Shown piece after piece: positions 17,624 through 26,247 of a stretch of 64,000 bases of DNA. The first letter of the stretch is position 1; each line of letters opens with the position of its first letter. The notes under the pieces are model-generated. The model was not told where the DNA came from, did not search any database, and saw only the letters and a program-made list of their open reading frames with translations. The translations under genes were made by a program, and so were the position numbers. Source of the DNA: Pseudomonas cremoricolorata DSM 17059 = NBRC 16634 (GTDB lineage Bacteria; Pseudomonadota; Gammaproteobacteria; Pseudomonadales; Pseudomonadaceae); the NCBI RefSeq assembly GCF_000425745.1, contig NZ_AUEA01000011.1, positions 62,001 to 126,000 on the forward strand, written 5' to 3'.

Positions 17624-18142
17624 ATGACGACCTCACTCCCCCTCAGCCTGATCGCGGCGCTCGCCGAGAACCGCGTGATCGGCATCGACAATTCCATGCC
17701 CTGGCACCTGCCGGGGGACTTCAAGTACTTCAAGGCCAGCACCCTGGGCAAGCCGATCATCATGGGTCGCAAGACCTGGGATTCGCTGGGCCGGCCACTG
17801 CCGGGCCGCCTCAACCTGGTGGTCAGCCGCCAGCCGGGCCTGCAACTGCCCGGCGCCGAGGTGTTCGCCTCGCTTGCCCAGGCACACGCCCGCGCCGAGC
17901 AGTGGGCACACGAGCATGGCGTGGCAGAAGTGATGCTGATCGGCGGTGCGCAGCTCTATACCCAGGCCCTGGAGCAAGGCCTGGTCAGCCGCATGTACCT
18001 GACCCGCGTCGAGCTGTCGCCAGCGGGCGATGCCTGGTTCCCAAACTTCGATGAACGCCAGTGGCAACTCACCTCCAGCACCCCGCAAGCGCCCGAACGC
18101 GATGGGCCGGCGTATAACTTCGAGGTGTGGGATAAACGCTGA
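17624..18142 (+). CDS. folA: Dihydrofolate reductase
   Basis: 172 aa. The full DHFR pattern is present: SLIAALAENRVIGIDNSMPWHLPGDFKYFK with the active-site acidic residue Asp in LPGDF, GKPIIMGRKTWDSLGRPLPGR for NADPH binding, and VMLIGGAQLY. It reduces dihydrofolate with NADPH in the cytoplasm. The ATG at 17624 is 23 bp past the end of the foldback repeat, so the promoter must lie inside or near that element. The ribosome site is weak. Confidence 0.96.
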   Translation: MTTSLPLSLIAALAENRVIGIDNSMPWHLPGDFKYFKASTLGKPIIMGRKTWDSLGRPLPGRLNLVVSRQPGLQLPGAEVFASLAQAHARAEQWAHEHGVAEVMLIGGAQLYTQALEQGLVSRMYLTRVELSPAGDAWFPNFDERQWQLTSSTPQAPERDGPAYNFEVWDKR

Positions 18143-18237
18143 GCGTGAGGGTTGGCAGCACTGGAATCTCAATGAACAGCTTTTGAGGTAGATCCCATTC
18201 GCTGGCCGCAACGATCGCCAGGCTCTTGTACACCGAC

Positions 18238-18511
18238 CGTCCAGGCGCCACCGACCGCGACTGTATCCGGCCGGAGCGCAGGTGTTCGAAGGGGCGTGCG
18301 CGCAGCGCACCCGAGGCGTAGCCGAGGACGCGAGGTGTTAGGGTTGCGCAGCAACCCTTGCCCGCGGCGCCCCGTAGAGCACCGGAGCGCAGGGGACCCG
18401 GAACGGAGCGAAGCGCAGTGCAGGGCCGGATAGTGGAGCATGGGGTTTTGCCTACTTTTTCCCGTGAGACGGACCTCCAAAAAGTAGGTCGCCGCCAGGC
18501 GAAACCGGGCC
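18238..18511. repeat. Dispersed ~270-bp repeat, copy 1
   Basis: This 274-bp stretch, from CGTCCAGGCGCC to GAAACCGGGCC, recurs at 38161-38425 on the opposite strand. By hand alignment the two copies differ at about eight positions in 215 before an internal hairpin, then vary in hairpin loop length. The hairpin arms here are CCTACTTTTT (18451-18460) and AAAAAGTAGG (18479-18488). It has no convincing gene. It occupies most of the gap between folA and the aryl polyene operon. Confidence 0.85.
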
Positions 18512-18565
18512 GTGAAGTAAACCCAGCATTCACAGGATATACCCCGGCCCAGCCGACCCAACCAA

Positions 18566-19012
18566 TCAATCCACCCGCGACAAATCCCCCTTCAACGCAA
18601 CCCCGGCAATCACCGCGCCAGCGTGGCATTCGTAGGTCTTGGCGTCCTTGCGCTCGTTCTTCTTGTAGAAGCTGACGATGTTGGTCACGGCGTTGGCGTT
18701 GGCCTGGCGGGCGGCGTCCTGCAGGGTCAGCAGGGCCGATTGCAGGGCCCATTCACAGGCGGCTTCGTCGGTCTTGTTGAAGGCGTTGGTCTTCTTGTTG
18801 GTGACCGAGCCTGCCCGCACCAGTGTGGTCTTGCCGCGCGGCTGCACGCCGGCCAGGTAGAACTTCACCGAGCCGTCGAGTTTCTTTTCCGCCAGCATTT
18901 GCTGGACCACTTTGTCGAACGGCAGGAACAGCGCGGTATCACGGGCCTGGCTGATGCCCGGCAGGGCGCAGAGCAGCAGGGCGGCGGAGGCGGTGAGGGT
19001 TTTCAGGCGCAT
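18566..19012 (-). CDS. Secreted conserved hypothetical protein, last gene of the APE operon
   Basis: 148 aa with a Sec signal peptide (cleavage after SQA, about residue 23). The mature part has LPFDKVVQQMLAEKKLDGSVKFYLAG and a single pair of cysteines (Cys in EAACEW and in YECHAG) that may form a disulfide, with a small alpha/beta heavy-metal-binding-like fold suggested by the pattern of strands. It starts 33 bp after the ketosynthase stop on the same strand, so it is probably cotranscribed with the aryl polyene genes. I do not know its role; a periplasmic helper in pigment placement is only a guess. Confidence 0.75.
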   Translation of the reverse strand: MRLKTLTASAALLLCALPGISQARDTALFLPFDKVVQQMLAEKKLDGSVKFYLAGVQPRGKTTLVRAGSVTNKKTNAFNKTDEAACEWALQSALLTLQDAARQANANAVTNIVSFYKKNERKDAKTYECHAGAVIAGVALKGDLSRVD

Positions 19013-19044
19013 GGAATCGATCCTTGAGTGGGTTGGACTTGCGG

Positions 19045-20271
19045 TTACTGCCAGCGACGGAAGATCAACGACGTGTTGACCCCGCCAAAGGCAAAGTTGT
19101 TGTTCATCACGAATTCGTGGCTCATGGTGCGCAGCTCACCGCTCAGGTAATCCAGCTCGCCGCAGCGCGGGTCGATGTGGTCGAGGTTGAGGGTGTGCAC
19201 GTAGCGGTCGCTGTTGAGCATCTCGATGCTGAACCACGACTCCAGCGCGCCACAGGCGCCGAGGGTGTGGCCGAGAAAACTCTTCTGCGAACTGATCGGC
19301 ATGCGCGCACCGAACAGGCTGTGGGTGGCCAGGGTTTCGGCGATGTCGCCCTGCTCGGTGGCCGTGCCGTGACCGTTGACGTAGCCAATCGCCTCGGGCG
19401 CCAGCTCGGCGTCCTCCAGGGCCAGTTCCATGGCCCGGCGCATGGTGGTCTGCTCGGGGCGGGTGGTGTGCTGGCCGTCGGCGTTGCTGCCGAAGCCGAC
19501 GATCTCGGCATGGATGCGCGCGCCGCGGGCCAGGGCGTGGTCGAGGGCTTCGAGCACCAGCATGCCGCCGCCTTCACCGATCACCAGGCCATCGCGGCCA
19601 CTGTCATAGGGGCGCGGGCTGAGGTGCGGGGTGTCGTTCTTGAGGCTGGTGGCGTACAGCGCGTCGAACACCATGGCCTCGGTCGGGCACAGCTCCTCGG
19701 CGCCGCCGGCGAGCATCATCGGCAGGCGACCGTACTTGATCGCCTCATAGGCGTAGCCGATGCCCTGGCTGCCGCTGGTGCAGGCGCTGGACGTGGGGAT
19801 CAGGCGCCCGGTGAGGCCGAAGAAGATGCTGATGTTGGCCGCCGTGGTGTGCGGCATCATCCGCACGTAGGAATTGGCGTTCAGACCATCGGCCACCGAG
19901 TTCAGCAGCATGTTGCCGAAGGCCTTGATCTCGTCGGTGCTCCCGGTGGACGAGCCGCAGGCCACGCCCATGCGCCCGTCGCGGATGCTGGCATCGCCCA
20001 GCAGGCCGGCGTCGTCCAGCGCGCGCTCGGCCGCCGCCACCGCCAGGCGCGACACCCGGCCCATGCTGCGCAGCTGCTTGCGGGTCCAATGCCCCGGCAC
20101 CTGGAAATCGTCGATAGGCCCGGCCAGGCGCGTGTTGAGTTCTTCGAAGCGGTTCCACTCATCCATGCGGCGGATGCCGCTGCGGTTGCTGGCGAAGTTG
20201 CCGACGATGGTCGCCCAGTCGCTACCCAAAGAGGTCAGCCCGGCCATGCCGGTGACTACCACGCGGCGCAT
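19045..20271 (-). CDS. apeR: Beta-ketoacyl-ACP synthase (ApeR-like)
   Basis: 408 aa. Catalytic triad of an elongating ketosynthase: Cys164 (SSACTSGS), His301 (NGHGTATEQGD) and His335 (LGHTLGA). The start is the ATG at 20271 that overlaps the upstream ketoreductase stop as TGATG; a GTG two codons earlier is possible. In aryl polyene clusters ApeR is a second, homodimeric ketosynthase that complements the ApeO-ApeC pair. The letter is assigned from gene order (lipoprotein, KS, DH, KR, KS), not from alignment. Confidence 0.85.
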   Translation of the reverse strand: MRRVVVTGMAGLTSLGSDWATIVGNFASNRSGIRRMDEWNRFEELNTRLAGPIDDFQVPGHWTRKQLRSMGRVSRLAVAAAERALDDAGLLGDASIRDGRMGVACGSSTGSTDEIKAFGNMLLNSVADGLNANSYVRMMPHTTAANISIFFGLTGRLIPTSSACTSGSQGIGYAYEAIKYGRLPMMLAGGAEELCPTEAMVFDALYATSLKNDTPHLSPRPYDSGRDGLVIGEGGGMLVLEALDHALARGARIHAEIVGFGSNADGQHTTRPEQTTMRRAMELALEDAELAPEAIGYVNGHGTATEQGDIAETLATHSLFGARMPISSQKSFLGHTLGACGALESWFSIEMLNSDRYVHTLNLDHIDPRCGELDYLSGELRTMSHEFVMNNNFAFGGVNTSLIFRRWQ

Positions 20272-20999
20272 CAGCACAGCCCCCCGTTGACCGCCAGCAC
20301 CTGGCGGGTGATGTAGGCCGCTTCCGCCGACATCAGGAAATTCACCGCACCGGCCACTTCCTCGGCGGTGCCCAGGCGCTGCGCCGGGATCATCTTCAAC
20401 AGCTCATCCACCGGCACGTGCTCGTCGAGCATGGCGGTGTCGATCAGCCCGGGGGCGACGCAGTTGACGGTGATGCGGCGCTTGCCCAGTTCGATGGCCA
20501 GGGCCTTGGCCGCACCGATCACGCCGGCCTTGGAGGCGCTGTAGTTGACCTGCCCACGGTTGCCGATCAGCCCCGAAACAGAGGTGATGCAGACGATCCG
20601 CCCCGGCGCGCGGCGGCGGATCATCGGCATCATCACCGGGTGCAGGACGTTGTAAAAACCGTCGAGGTTGGTGCGCATCACCTGGTCCCAGTCGTCGTCG
20701 GTCAGCGCCGGGAAGGCACCGTCGCGGGTCAGGCCGGCATTGCACACCACACCGTAGTAGGCGCCGTGGCGTTCGACATCCTCGTTCAGCGCGGCGGCGC
20801 AGGCGGCGCGATCAGCGACATCGAATTGCAGCACCCGCGCCTGGCGGCCAAGGGCGTGAATTTCAGCGGCGACCGCGTCGGCCTCCGCGCGCCCGTTGCG
20901 GCAGTGCAGCACCAGGTCGAAACCGGCCTGGGCCAGACGCAGGGCGATGGCCCGGCCAATGCCACGGCTGGAACCGGTGACCAGAATGGTGTCAGTCAT
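20271..20999 (-). CDS. apeQ: 3-ketoacyl-ACP reductase (ApeQ-like, FabG family)
   Basis: 242 aa short-chain dehydrogenase. The NADP(H) motif TGSSRGIG is at 8-15, NAG at 87-89, and the catalytic residues are Ser140/142, Tyr153 and Lys157 (YSASK). It reduces the beta-keto group after each polyene extension. The ATG at 20999 lies inside the end of apeP (8-bp overlap), and its stop overlaps the apeR start. Confidence 0.92.
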   Translation of the reverse strand: MTDTILVTGSSRGIGRAIALRLAQAGFDLVLHCRNGRAEADAVAAEIHALGRQARVLQFDVADRAACAAALNEDVERHGAYYGVVCNAGLTRDGAFPALTDDDWDQVMRTNLDGFYNVLHPVMMPMIRRRAPGRIVCITSVSGLIGNRGQVNYSASKAGVIGAAKALAIELGKRRITVNCVAPGLIDTAMLDEHVPVDELLKMIPAQRLGTAEEVAGAVNFLMSAEAAYITRQVLAVNGGLC

Positions 21000-21462
21000 G
21001 GGAAGACTCCTCAGGCCCGGCTTCGGCCAGATAGCTGGCCGCTTGCGGCGGACGGTAGACGTTCAGGCGCGCGCTGGCATGGATGCCGGCACCGCGCAGA
21101 TGGCATTCGAACACGCCCATGCCGTTGTCATCCTGCAACGAGCGTTGGGCGTGGATGTGCAGTTCGGCGCCAGCGGGGAAGTGCTCGACATCGCACTCGA
21201 ACTTGCGCGTGCCGATAAGAAAACCCAGCTCCACCGGCTGGCCGTTGGCGCGGGCATGACAACCGGCGTAGGCGGCGACGCTCTGCGCCATCAGCTCGAT
21301 GCCGAGCCAGGCCGGCAGGCTGCCATCGGCGCGGTTGAACAGGCCCCCCGGACGGACCGTGGTGCGGATGTGGATCTGCTCCTCATCGAAGCGCTCGACC
21401 TGATCGATGAGGATCATGTCGCCCGCGTGGGGCAGCAGGTCGGCCATAGGCCAGGCAATCAT
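20992..21462 (-). CDS. apeP: 3-hydroxyacyl-ACP dehydratase (ApeP-like, hotdog fold)
   Basis: 156 aa from the ATG at 21462, which overlaps the apeO stop by 4 bp. The pattern LLPHAGDMILIDQV followed by LPAWLGIELMAQSVAAYAG is the FabZ/FabA-like hotdog core found in aryl polyene dehydratases. It dehydrates the 3-hydroxyacyl intermediate to give a conjugated double bond. A second dehydratase domain is fused to the adenylating ligase elsewhere in the operon. Confidence 0.85.
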   Translation of the reverse strand: MIAWPMADLLPHAGDMILIDQVERFDEEQIHIRTTVRPGGLFNRADGSLPAWLGIELMAQSVAAYAGCHARANGQPVELGFLIGTRKFECDVEHFPAGAELHIHAQRSLQDDNGMGVFECHLRGAGIHASARLNVYRPPQAASYLAEAGPEESSHD

Positions 21463-22652
21463 GGGGTGTCTCCGAGAATCAGGCTGACGTTGTTGCCACC
21501 GAAGGCGAACGAGTTGCTCATCAGGTAGCGCGGGCCACTGGCCGGCAGGCGCTGGGTGCCATCGACCAGTGTCAGCGGCGGCAGCGCCGGGTCGCGCTGG
21601 CCGTCCCACAGGTGCGGCGGCAGCAGGCGCTCGGCGTTGTGCGGGCTGAGCGCCAGCCAGCAGAACGCCGCTTCCAGCGCCCCGGCAGCGCCCAAGGTGT
21701 GGCCGGTCATGGGTTTGCTCGACGAGCAGGCCAGCTCGGCGCCGAACAGACCGTGCACCGCCAGGCTTTCCATGGCGTCGTTGTGCAGTGTGGCGGTGCC
21801 GTGCAGGTTCAGGTAATCGATGTCGTGTGGGTGCAGGCCGGCACTGCGCAGCGCCTTGTCCATCGCCAAGCGCGCGCCGGTGCCTTGCGGGTCGGGGGCG
21901 GAAATGTGATGGGCATCGGAGCTGGCGCCGGCGCCGAGCAAGGCGATCCCTGGGCCGTCGCGGTTGGCCTCGCGGGTCATCAGGAACAGCGCGGCGCCTT
22001 CGCCGATGTTGATGCCGTCGCGGTTGGCGGAAAACGGTTTGCAGCGCTCGGCGCTGACCGCTTCCAGCGCGCTGAAGCCGTTCAGGGTCAGGCCGCACAG
22101 GCTGTCGACGCCGCCGCACAGCACCGCATCGCATAGCCCCAGGTCGAGCAGCCGACGGGCGCTGAGCAAGGCTCGCGCGCTGGAGGTGCAAGCAGTGGAA
22201 ATCACATAGGCCGGGCCGCTCAGGTGCAGCCAGTCGGCGAGGAAGCTGGCCGGCGCGCTGAGTTCCTGCTGGGCGTAGTGGTAGTCGTCCGGGAAGTGCT
22301 GGGTATGCAGGTAGTGGGCGATGCCGGCACTGGCCTCGGCGATGCCCGAGGTGCTGGTGCCCAGCACCACCGCGACCCGCGCCGCGCCGAAGCGGGCGAT
22401 GGCGTCGCGGATGGCCGGTTCGATCTGTAGCGCCGCGCAGTACAGCAACTGGTTGTTGCGGCTGTGTTGTTCGGGCAGCGGCACAGCCGGCAGCTCGCCG
22501 CTCACCGCGCCCACCGGCAGTACACGGTCTACGACCCAGCCGGCGCTGGGCTGCATGCCTGAGGCATCGCCGGCGAACAGGCGTCGGGCGACCTCCTGCT
22601 GGCCACGGCCCAGGGCGCAGACCAGTCCCAGCGCGTTGAGGTAGGCGGTCAT
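21459..22652 (-). CDS. apeO: Beta-ketoacyl-ACP synthase (ApeO-like)
   Basis: 397 aa from the ATG at 22652, inside the end of the lipoprotein gene (4-bp overlap). Catalytic residues: Cys155 (STACTSSA), His284 (LHGTATLH) and His318 (MTGHTLGA). In characterised aryl polyene systems ApeO is the active ketosynthase that pairs with the inactive chain-length factor ApeC, which is encoded at the other end of this operon. The match to ApeO rather than ApeR rests on gene order. Confidence 0.82.
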   Translation of the reverse strand: MTAYLNALGLVCALGRGQQEVARRLFAGDASGMQPSAGWVVDRVLPVGAVSGELPAVPLPEQHSRNNQLLYCAALQIEPAIRDAIARFGAARVAVVLGTSTSGIAEASAGIAHYLHTQHFPDDYHYAQQELSAPASFLADWLHLSGPAYVISTACTSSARALLSARRLLDLGLCDAVLCGGVDSLCGLTLNGFSALEAVSAERCKPFSANRDGINIGEGAALFLMTREANRDGPGIALLGAGASSDAHHISAPDPQGTGARLAMDKALRSAGLHPHDIDYLNLHGTATLHNDAMESLAVHGLFGAELACSSSKPMTGHTLGAAGALEAAFCWLALSPHNAERLLPPHLWDGQRDPALPPLTLVDGTQRLPASGPRYLMSNSFAFGGNNVSLILGDTP

Positions 22653-23134
22653 GGCGTGTCCTCGGCGGGCAGCGGGCTGACGCGGTAATGCATGCCTTCG
22701 GCTAGGCTCAGGCGGAACCGCTGATCGCCCTCGTAATGCACCTGCCAACGCTGCTGCAATTGGCGTTGCTGGCCGTGCTGCTGCGCCTGTGGATAACGCT
22801 GCTGCAACTCGCTCGCCGGGGTCAGAGCGAACAGCACGGCGGCGAACAGTTCCCGCGCCGCCGGGTTCGGCGGCAACAGGCCATCGGCCTGCCACTGCTG
22901 GTCGTCGAGCACTTGCCGGGCCTGGGGAATGCCCAGCAGGTCGAGCAGCGACCAGCGCAGGCGCTGTTGCTCGCCCTGGATCACCAGCAGCCAGTCCTGG
23001 CGCTGGCCGTTCTGCTCACGCTCGACGTGCAACTGCTGCGGCAACTGCAACCGTGGCAATGCGGTCGGCAGCGGCGGGGCGCTGGCGCAGGCGCTCAGCA
23101 ACAGGCACAGGGCCAGGCTCAGGACGATCCTCAT
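22649..23134 (-). CDS. DUF3261 lipoprotein of APE cluster
   Basis: 161 aa. The lipobox LLSAC puts the acylated Cys at residue 16; the next residues (ASAPP) do not hold an Asp at +2, so it should go to the outer membrane. The middle has a LolB-like flavour (QDWLLVIQGEQQRLRWSLLDLLGIPQA) and is Gln-rich. With the LolA-like protein in the same operon it may form a dedicated carrier/receptor pair for the polyene lipid. ATGA overlaps at both ends. Confidence 0.8.
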   Translation of the reverse strand: MRIVLSLALCLLLSACASAPPLPTALPRLQLPQQLHVEREQNGQRQDWLLVIQGEQQRLRWSLLDLLGIPQARQVLDDQQWQADGLLPPNPAARELFAAVLFALTPASELQQRYPQAQQHGQQRQLQQRWQVHYEGDQRFRLSLAEGMHYRVSPLPAEDTP

Positions 23135-23862
23135 GCCTGCTCCAGCGGCTTGCGCGCCACCACGTTGACCAGGGTTTCCTCACGCTGGCCCACCGGCGGC
23201 GGCCGGCGCAGGCCCAGGCGTTCGAGCAGGCCGAAGTCCTTGGCCCGGCTCCACCACAGGTACGGGTACGAGACATTGCGCGTGGTGAAGGTGAAACCCT
23301 GGCCACGCAGCATCTGCAAATAACCTTCGGCGCTTTTCTGCACATGCATGGGATGGCGGAACAGCCAGCGGATCACCCAGGTGTCGATATAGGCTTCGGT
23401 GGATTCGGCGAACAGCAGGTAGCCGCCCGGCTTGAGCACGCGGTAGAACTCGGCCAGCGCGCGTTCCTGTTCCACCAGATGGTGGAAGGTCTGGTGGCAG
23501 AAGAGGATGTCGACGCTGGCGTCGGCCAATTGCAGGTGCGCGCAATCACTGCCGCGCAGCTCCACCTCAAGGCCCAGACGCTGCGCCTCGGCGGCGCTCA
23601 GGGCCAGGCTGTGCGGGTCGGCATCGGTGCCCAGCAGCTTCGACGGGGCGAATACCCGTTGCAGGTGCTTGAACGATTTGCCCTGGCCGCAGCCGGCATC
23701 GAGCAGCACCGGCGCGGCCGGTGGTTCGCCGTCGAACAGGCTGCGCAGGTCGTCGATGGCGACGCGCAGCACATGGTGCTGCCAGGTATGGCTGCGCAGG
23801 AACCAGAAGCCGAAGCGGGTTTCCTCGACGTAGCTGTCGCTGAGAAACGGCGGCCGACTCAT
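23131..23862 (-). CDS. SAM-dependent methyltransferase of APE cluster
   Basis: 243 aa from the ATG at 23862. Class I methyltransferase motif I LLDAGCGQGKS (about 54-64), an acidic motif II (GTDADPHSL), and the post-motif VDILFCHQTFHHLVE with EFYRVLKPGGYLLFAE. Aryl polyenes often carry O- or C-methyl groups on the aryl head, so this is the likely head-group or tail methylase; the target is inference. It overlaps the flavoprotein gene upstream by 4 bp. Confidence 0.85.
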   Translation of the reverse strand: MSRPPFLSDSYVEETRFGFWFLRSHTWQHHVLRVAIDDLRSLFDGEPPAAPVLLDAGCGQGKSFKHLQRVFAPSKLLGTDADPHSLALSAAEAQRLGLEVELRGSDCAHLQLADASVDILFCHQTFHHLVEQERALAEFYRVLKPGGYLLFAESTEAYIDTWVIRWLFRHPMHVQKSAEGYLQMLRGQGFTFTTRNVSYPYLWWSRAKDFGLLERLGLRRPPPVGQREETLVNVVARKPLEQA

Positions 23863-25106
23863 GACGCCTCCCGTGCACACAGCTCGGCCAGGGTGCGCAG
23901 GCGCCGGCGTGGCTCGGCGACGAAAGGGTTGTGTGCATCCCAGGCATAGCCGGCGAGGATCGAGCTGATCATGGCGCGGATTTCTGGCGAACTGCCGGGG
24001 TGGTAGATGACGTCCTGGAAGCTGCCGTCGTACCAGCCCTCGACATACACACGGAAGGTCTCGACGCCGCGCTTGAGCGGTTCGGCGAACTCGCTCTGCC
24101 AGTCCACGGCATCGCCTTGCAGCTGACGGTGCAGCAGGTTGGCGGCCATGCTCGCCGAGCGCATGGCGATGGTCACCCCTGAAGAAAACACCGGGTCGAG
24201 GAATTCGGCGGCGTTGCCCAGCAGCGCGAAGCCTGGGCCGTGCAAGGTTTTCACGTTGGCCGAATAACCACCGATGCTGCGCGCCGGGGTGTCCCACACG
24301 GCGTTGGCCAGCACCTTGCTCAGGCTTGGCGTTTGCGCGACGAAGTGCTTGAGGCATTCGTCCAGGTCGCCTGGCGCATCGGCGAAGCGTTCTGCCGCCG
24401 CGACCACGCCCAGGGACGTGCGGCCATTGCTGAAGGGGATGGTCCAGAACCAGATGTCGCGGTGCTGCGGATGGGTGGTGATGAGGATCTTGTCGCGGTC
24501 GAAACCGGGGTGCTCGATGCGGTCTTCGATGTGGGTGAACACCGCCTGGCGCACCGGGAAGCTCGACGGCGCTTCGAGGTCGAGCAGGCGCGGCAGCACG
24601 CGGCCATAGCCGCTGGCGTCGAGCACGAAACCGGCCTGCACGGTGTATTGGCTGCCATCGGGCCGGCGTACCTGCACCTTGGGCTGGGCACCGCTCATGT
24701 CGGCCTGGATGATTTCCTCTTCATAGCGGATCTCCACCCCCTGCGCTTGGGCCTGGTCGGCCAGCAGCTTGTCGAAGCGCGCGCGCTGCACCTGGAAGGT
24801 GCTGGGCTTGCCGGCGGTGAACTGCTCGCCGAAATCGAACGCCGAGTACTCCTCGCCCCAGGCGAACGCCGCGCCGTTCTTGAACTGAAAACCGGCGCTT
24901 TGCACGGCTTCGAGCATGCCTGCCTCTTCGACGAAATCCAGGCAGTGGGTCAGCAGGCTTTCACCAATGGAGAAGCGCGGGAAGCGCTGGCGCTCGATCA
25001 CCAGCACATCATGGCCTTTGCGCTTGAGCAGGGCGGCGGCGATGGCGCCGGACGGGCCGGCGCCGATCACCAGCACCTGGCGTTGTTGCAGTTCAGTAGT
25101 CGACAT
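23859..25106 (-). CDS. FAD-dependent oxidoreductase (halogenase/monooxygenase-like)
   Basis: 415 aa. The N-terminal FAD motif GAGPSG (15-20) is followed by ERQRFPRFSIGESLL, typical of the tryptophan-halogenase/geranylgeranyl-reductase superfamily, and by GNAAEFLDPVFSSGVTIAM near 285-305. The WxWxIP halogenase motif is only partly matched (IWFWTIPFSN), so halogenation is not assured. It may hydroxylate or otherwise tailor the aromatic ring. The gene overlaps the antiporter gene upstream by 14 bp. Confidence 0.82.
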   Translation of the reverse strand: MSTTELQQRQVLVIGAGPSGAIAAALLKRKGHDVLVIERQRFPRFSIGESLLTHCLDFVEEAGMLEAVQSAGFQFKNGAAFAWGEEYSAFDFGEQFTAGKPSTFQVQRARFDKLLADQAQAQGVEIRYEEEIIQADMSGAQPKVQVRRPDGSQYTVQAGFVLDASGYGRVLPRLLDLEAPSSFPVRQAVFTHIEDRIEHPGFDRDKILITTHPQHRDIWFWTIPFSNGRTSLGVVAAAERFADAPGDLDECLKHFVAQTPSLSKVLANAVWDTPARSIGGYSANVKTLHGPGFALLGNAAEFLDPVFSSGVTIAMRSASMAANLLHRQLQGDAVDWQSEFAEPLKRGVETFRVYVEGWYDGSFQDVIYHPGSSPEIRAMISSILAGYAWDAHNPFVAEPRRRLRTLAELCAREAS

Positions 25107-26247
25107 GCGGCCTCCTGGCCGTCGCAGCAGTGTTCAAGGGAAGTCGGTGCAGGCCCGCCAGTGCGGGCATCAGCGTCGCGACTAGGCTCATCAGCAATAG
25201 CGCCAGATACAACGACGGGCTGATCAACCGCTCGGTGAGCAGCAAATTGAGGAAAACGATTTCGCTCAGGCCGCGAATGTTCAGCAGCAGGCTTTCCCGC
25301 CAGCGGCTGGCGCCGGGGAACGACGCGCCGGCCCAGCGCAGGCCAAGCCAGTTGCCGAGCAGCTTGCTGATGATCGGCAAGGCCAGCAGTGCTGCCCAGT
25401 GCCAGGCGTTCAGGCCGGGCAGCGCGTCTTGCAGGTCGACCTGCAAGACGCCGTAGCTGAGGATCACCGGCACCGCGAAATACTGCTGCGCAGCCTTGCT
25501 CCAGCGCGCTGACAGCGGCACTTGCACGCCCAGTTTCAGCCAGGTCAGGCAGCCCAGATACGCCATGGCCAGCAGCAGCGCGTTGAGGTGGTAGTGCTCG
25601 GCGCCGAACAGCAAGGCGATGAACAGCGCGCCGTAGGCTTTCGCCGCGCGCACGCCGAGGGCATACAGCGGCAGCGGGGCCAGTGCGCCGAGCAAGGGCA
25701 AGAGCAGGCTGGTCGGTTGCAGGCTGCCTTTGCCCAGACCGAGCAGCAGCCAGCACAGCAGGTCAATGAGGATCGCCGCCTGCAACAGCCGGCGGCTGGC
25801 CGCGGGTGGGTAATCGATGGCGCGCAGGTACAGGTACAGCACCGGAATCGCGGTGATGGCGAACACCAGCCCCAAGGCCAGCGCACTCAGCCCGCTCAAC
25901 CCCAGCAGCCACACTGCACAGGCCAGGCCGCAGACGAAAGGCACCAGGAAGCTGGGCAGCGCCAGCTTGAACGCGGCGCGCTCCGGGCGCAGCTCCAGCA
26001 CGTCGCTGAGAATCGCTGCCAGCAGTAGGGCGAAGGCTGCGCCGTACACGGTCTTGACCCAAGTGGGCGCGGTCAGCGCGGCGCCTTCGAAATGCGCCGA
26101 CCACTCACCGAGCCCGTGCATAGCCAGCGGCAACAGCGCGGCCAGCAGTAACTGACTGACGATGGCGATCAGCCCCAGGCGTTTGCCCAGCGCGGCGGCC
26201 GCAGCGTAGACCAGCAGGATCAGTGCCCAGGCGCCGAGAATGCTCAT
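25093..26247 (-). CDS. CPA2-type cation/proton antiporter within the APE operon
   Basis: 384 aa, nearly all hydrophobic, with about 11-12 TM helices and a short hydrophilic tail. The pattern fits the Na+/H+ exchanger fold of the Kef/CPA2 type (FAITAIPVLYLYLRAID; RESLLLNIRGLSEIVFLNLLL near the end), but there is no C-terminal RCK domain. Overlaps of 14 bp downstream and 4 bp upstream make cotranslation certain in outline. Its use to a pigment pathway is unknown; supplying proton-motive coupling for the MMPL exporter is one guess. Confidence 0.8.
   Translation of the reverse strand: MSILGAWALILLVYAAAAALGKRLGLIAIVSQLLLAALLPLAMHGLGEWSAHFEGAALTAPTWVKTVYGAAFALLLAAILSDVLELRPERAAFKLALPSFLVPFVCGLACAVWLLGLSGLSALALGLVFAITAIPVLYLYLRAIDYPPAASRRLLQAAILIDLLCWLLLGLGKGSLQPTSLLLPLLGALAPLPLYALGVRAAKAYGALFIALLFGAEHYHLNALLLAMAYLGCLTWLKLGVQVPLSARWSKAAQQYFAVPVILSYGVLQVDLQDALPGLNAWHWAALLALPIISKLLGNWLGLRWAGASFPGASRWRESLLLNIRGLSEIVFLNLLLTERLISPSLYLALLLMSLVATLMPALAGLHRLPLNTAATARRPHVDY

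Noticed and set aside
18169..18561. Small ORFs within the 18.24-18.51 kb repeat
   Set aside because: Low-complexity Arg/Pro/Ser frames inside a non-coding dispersed repeat; the same frames are broken in the second copy.
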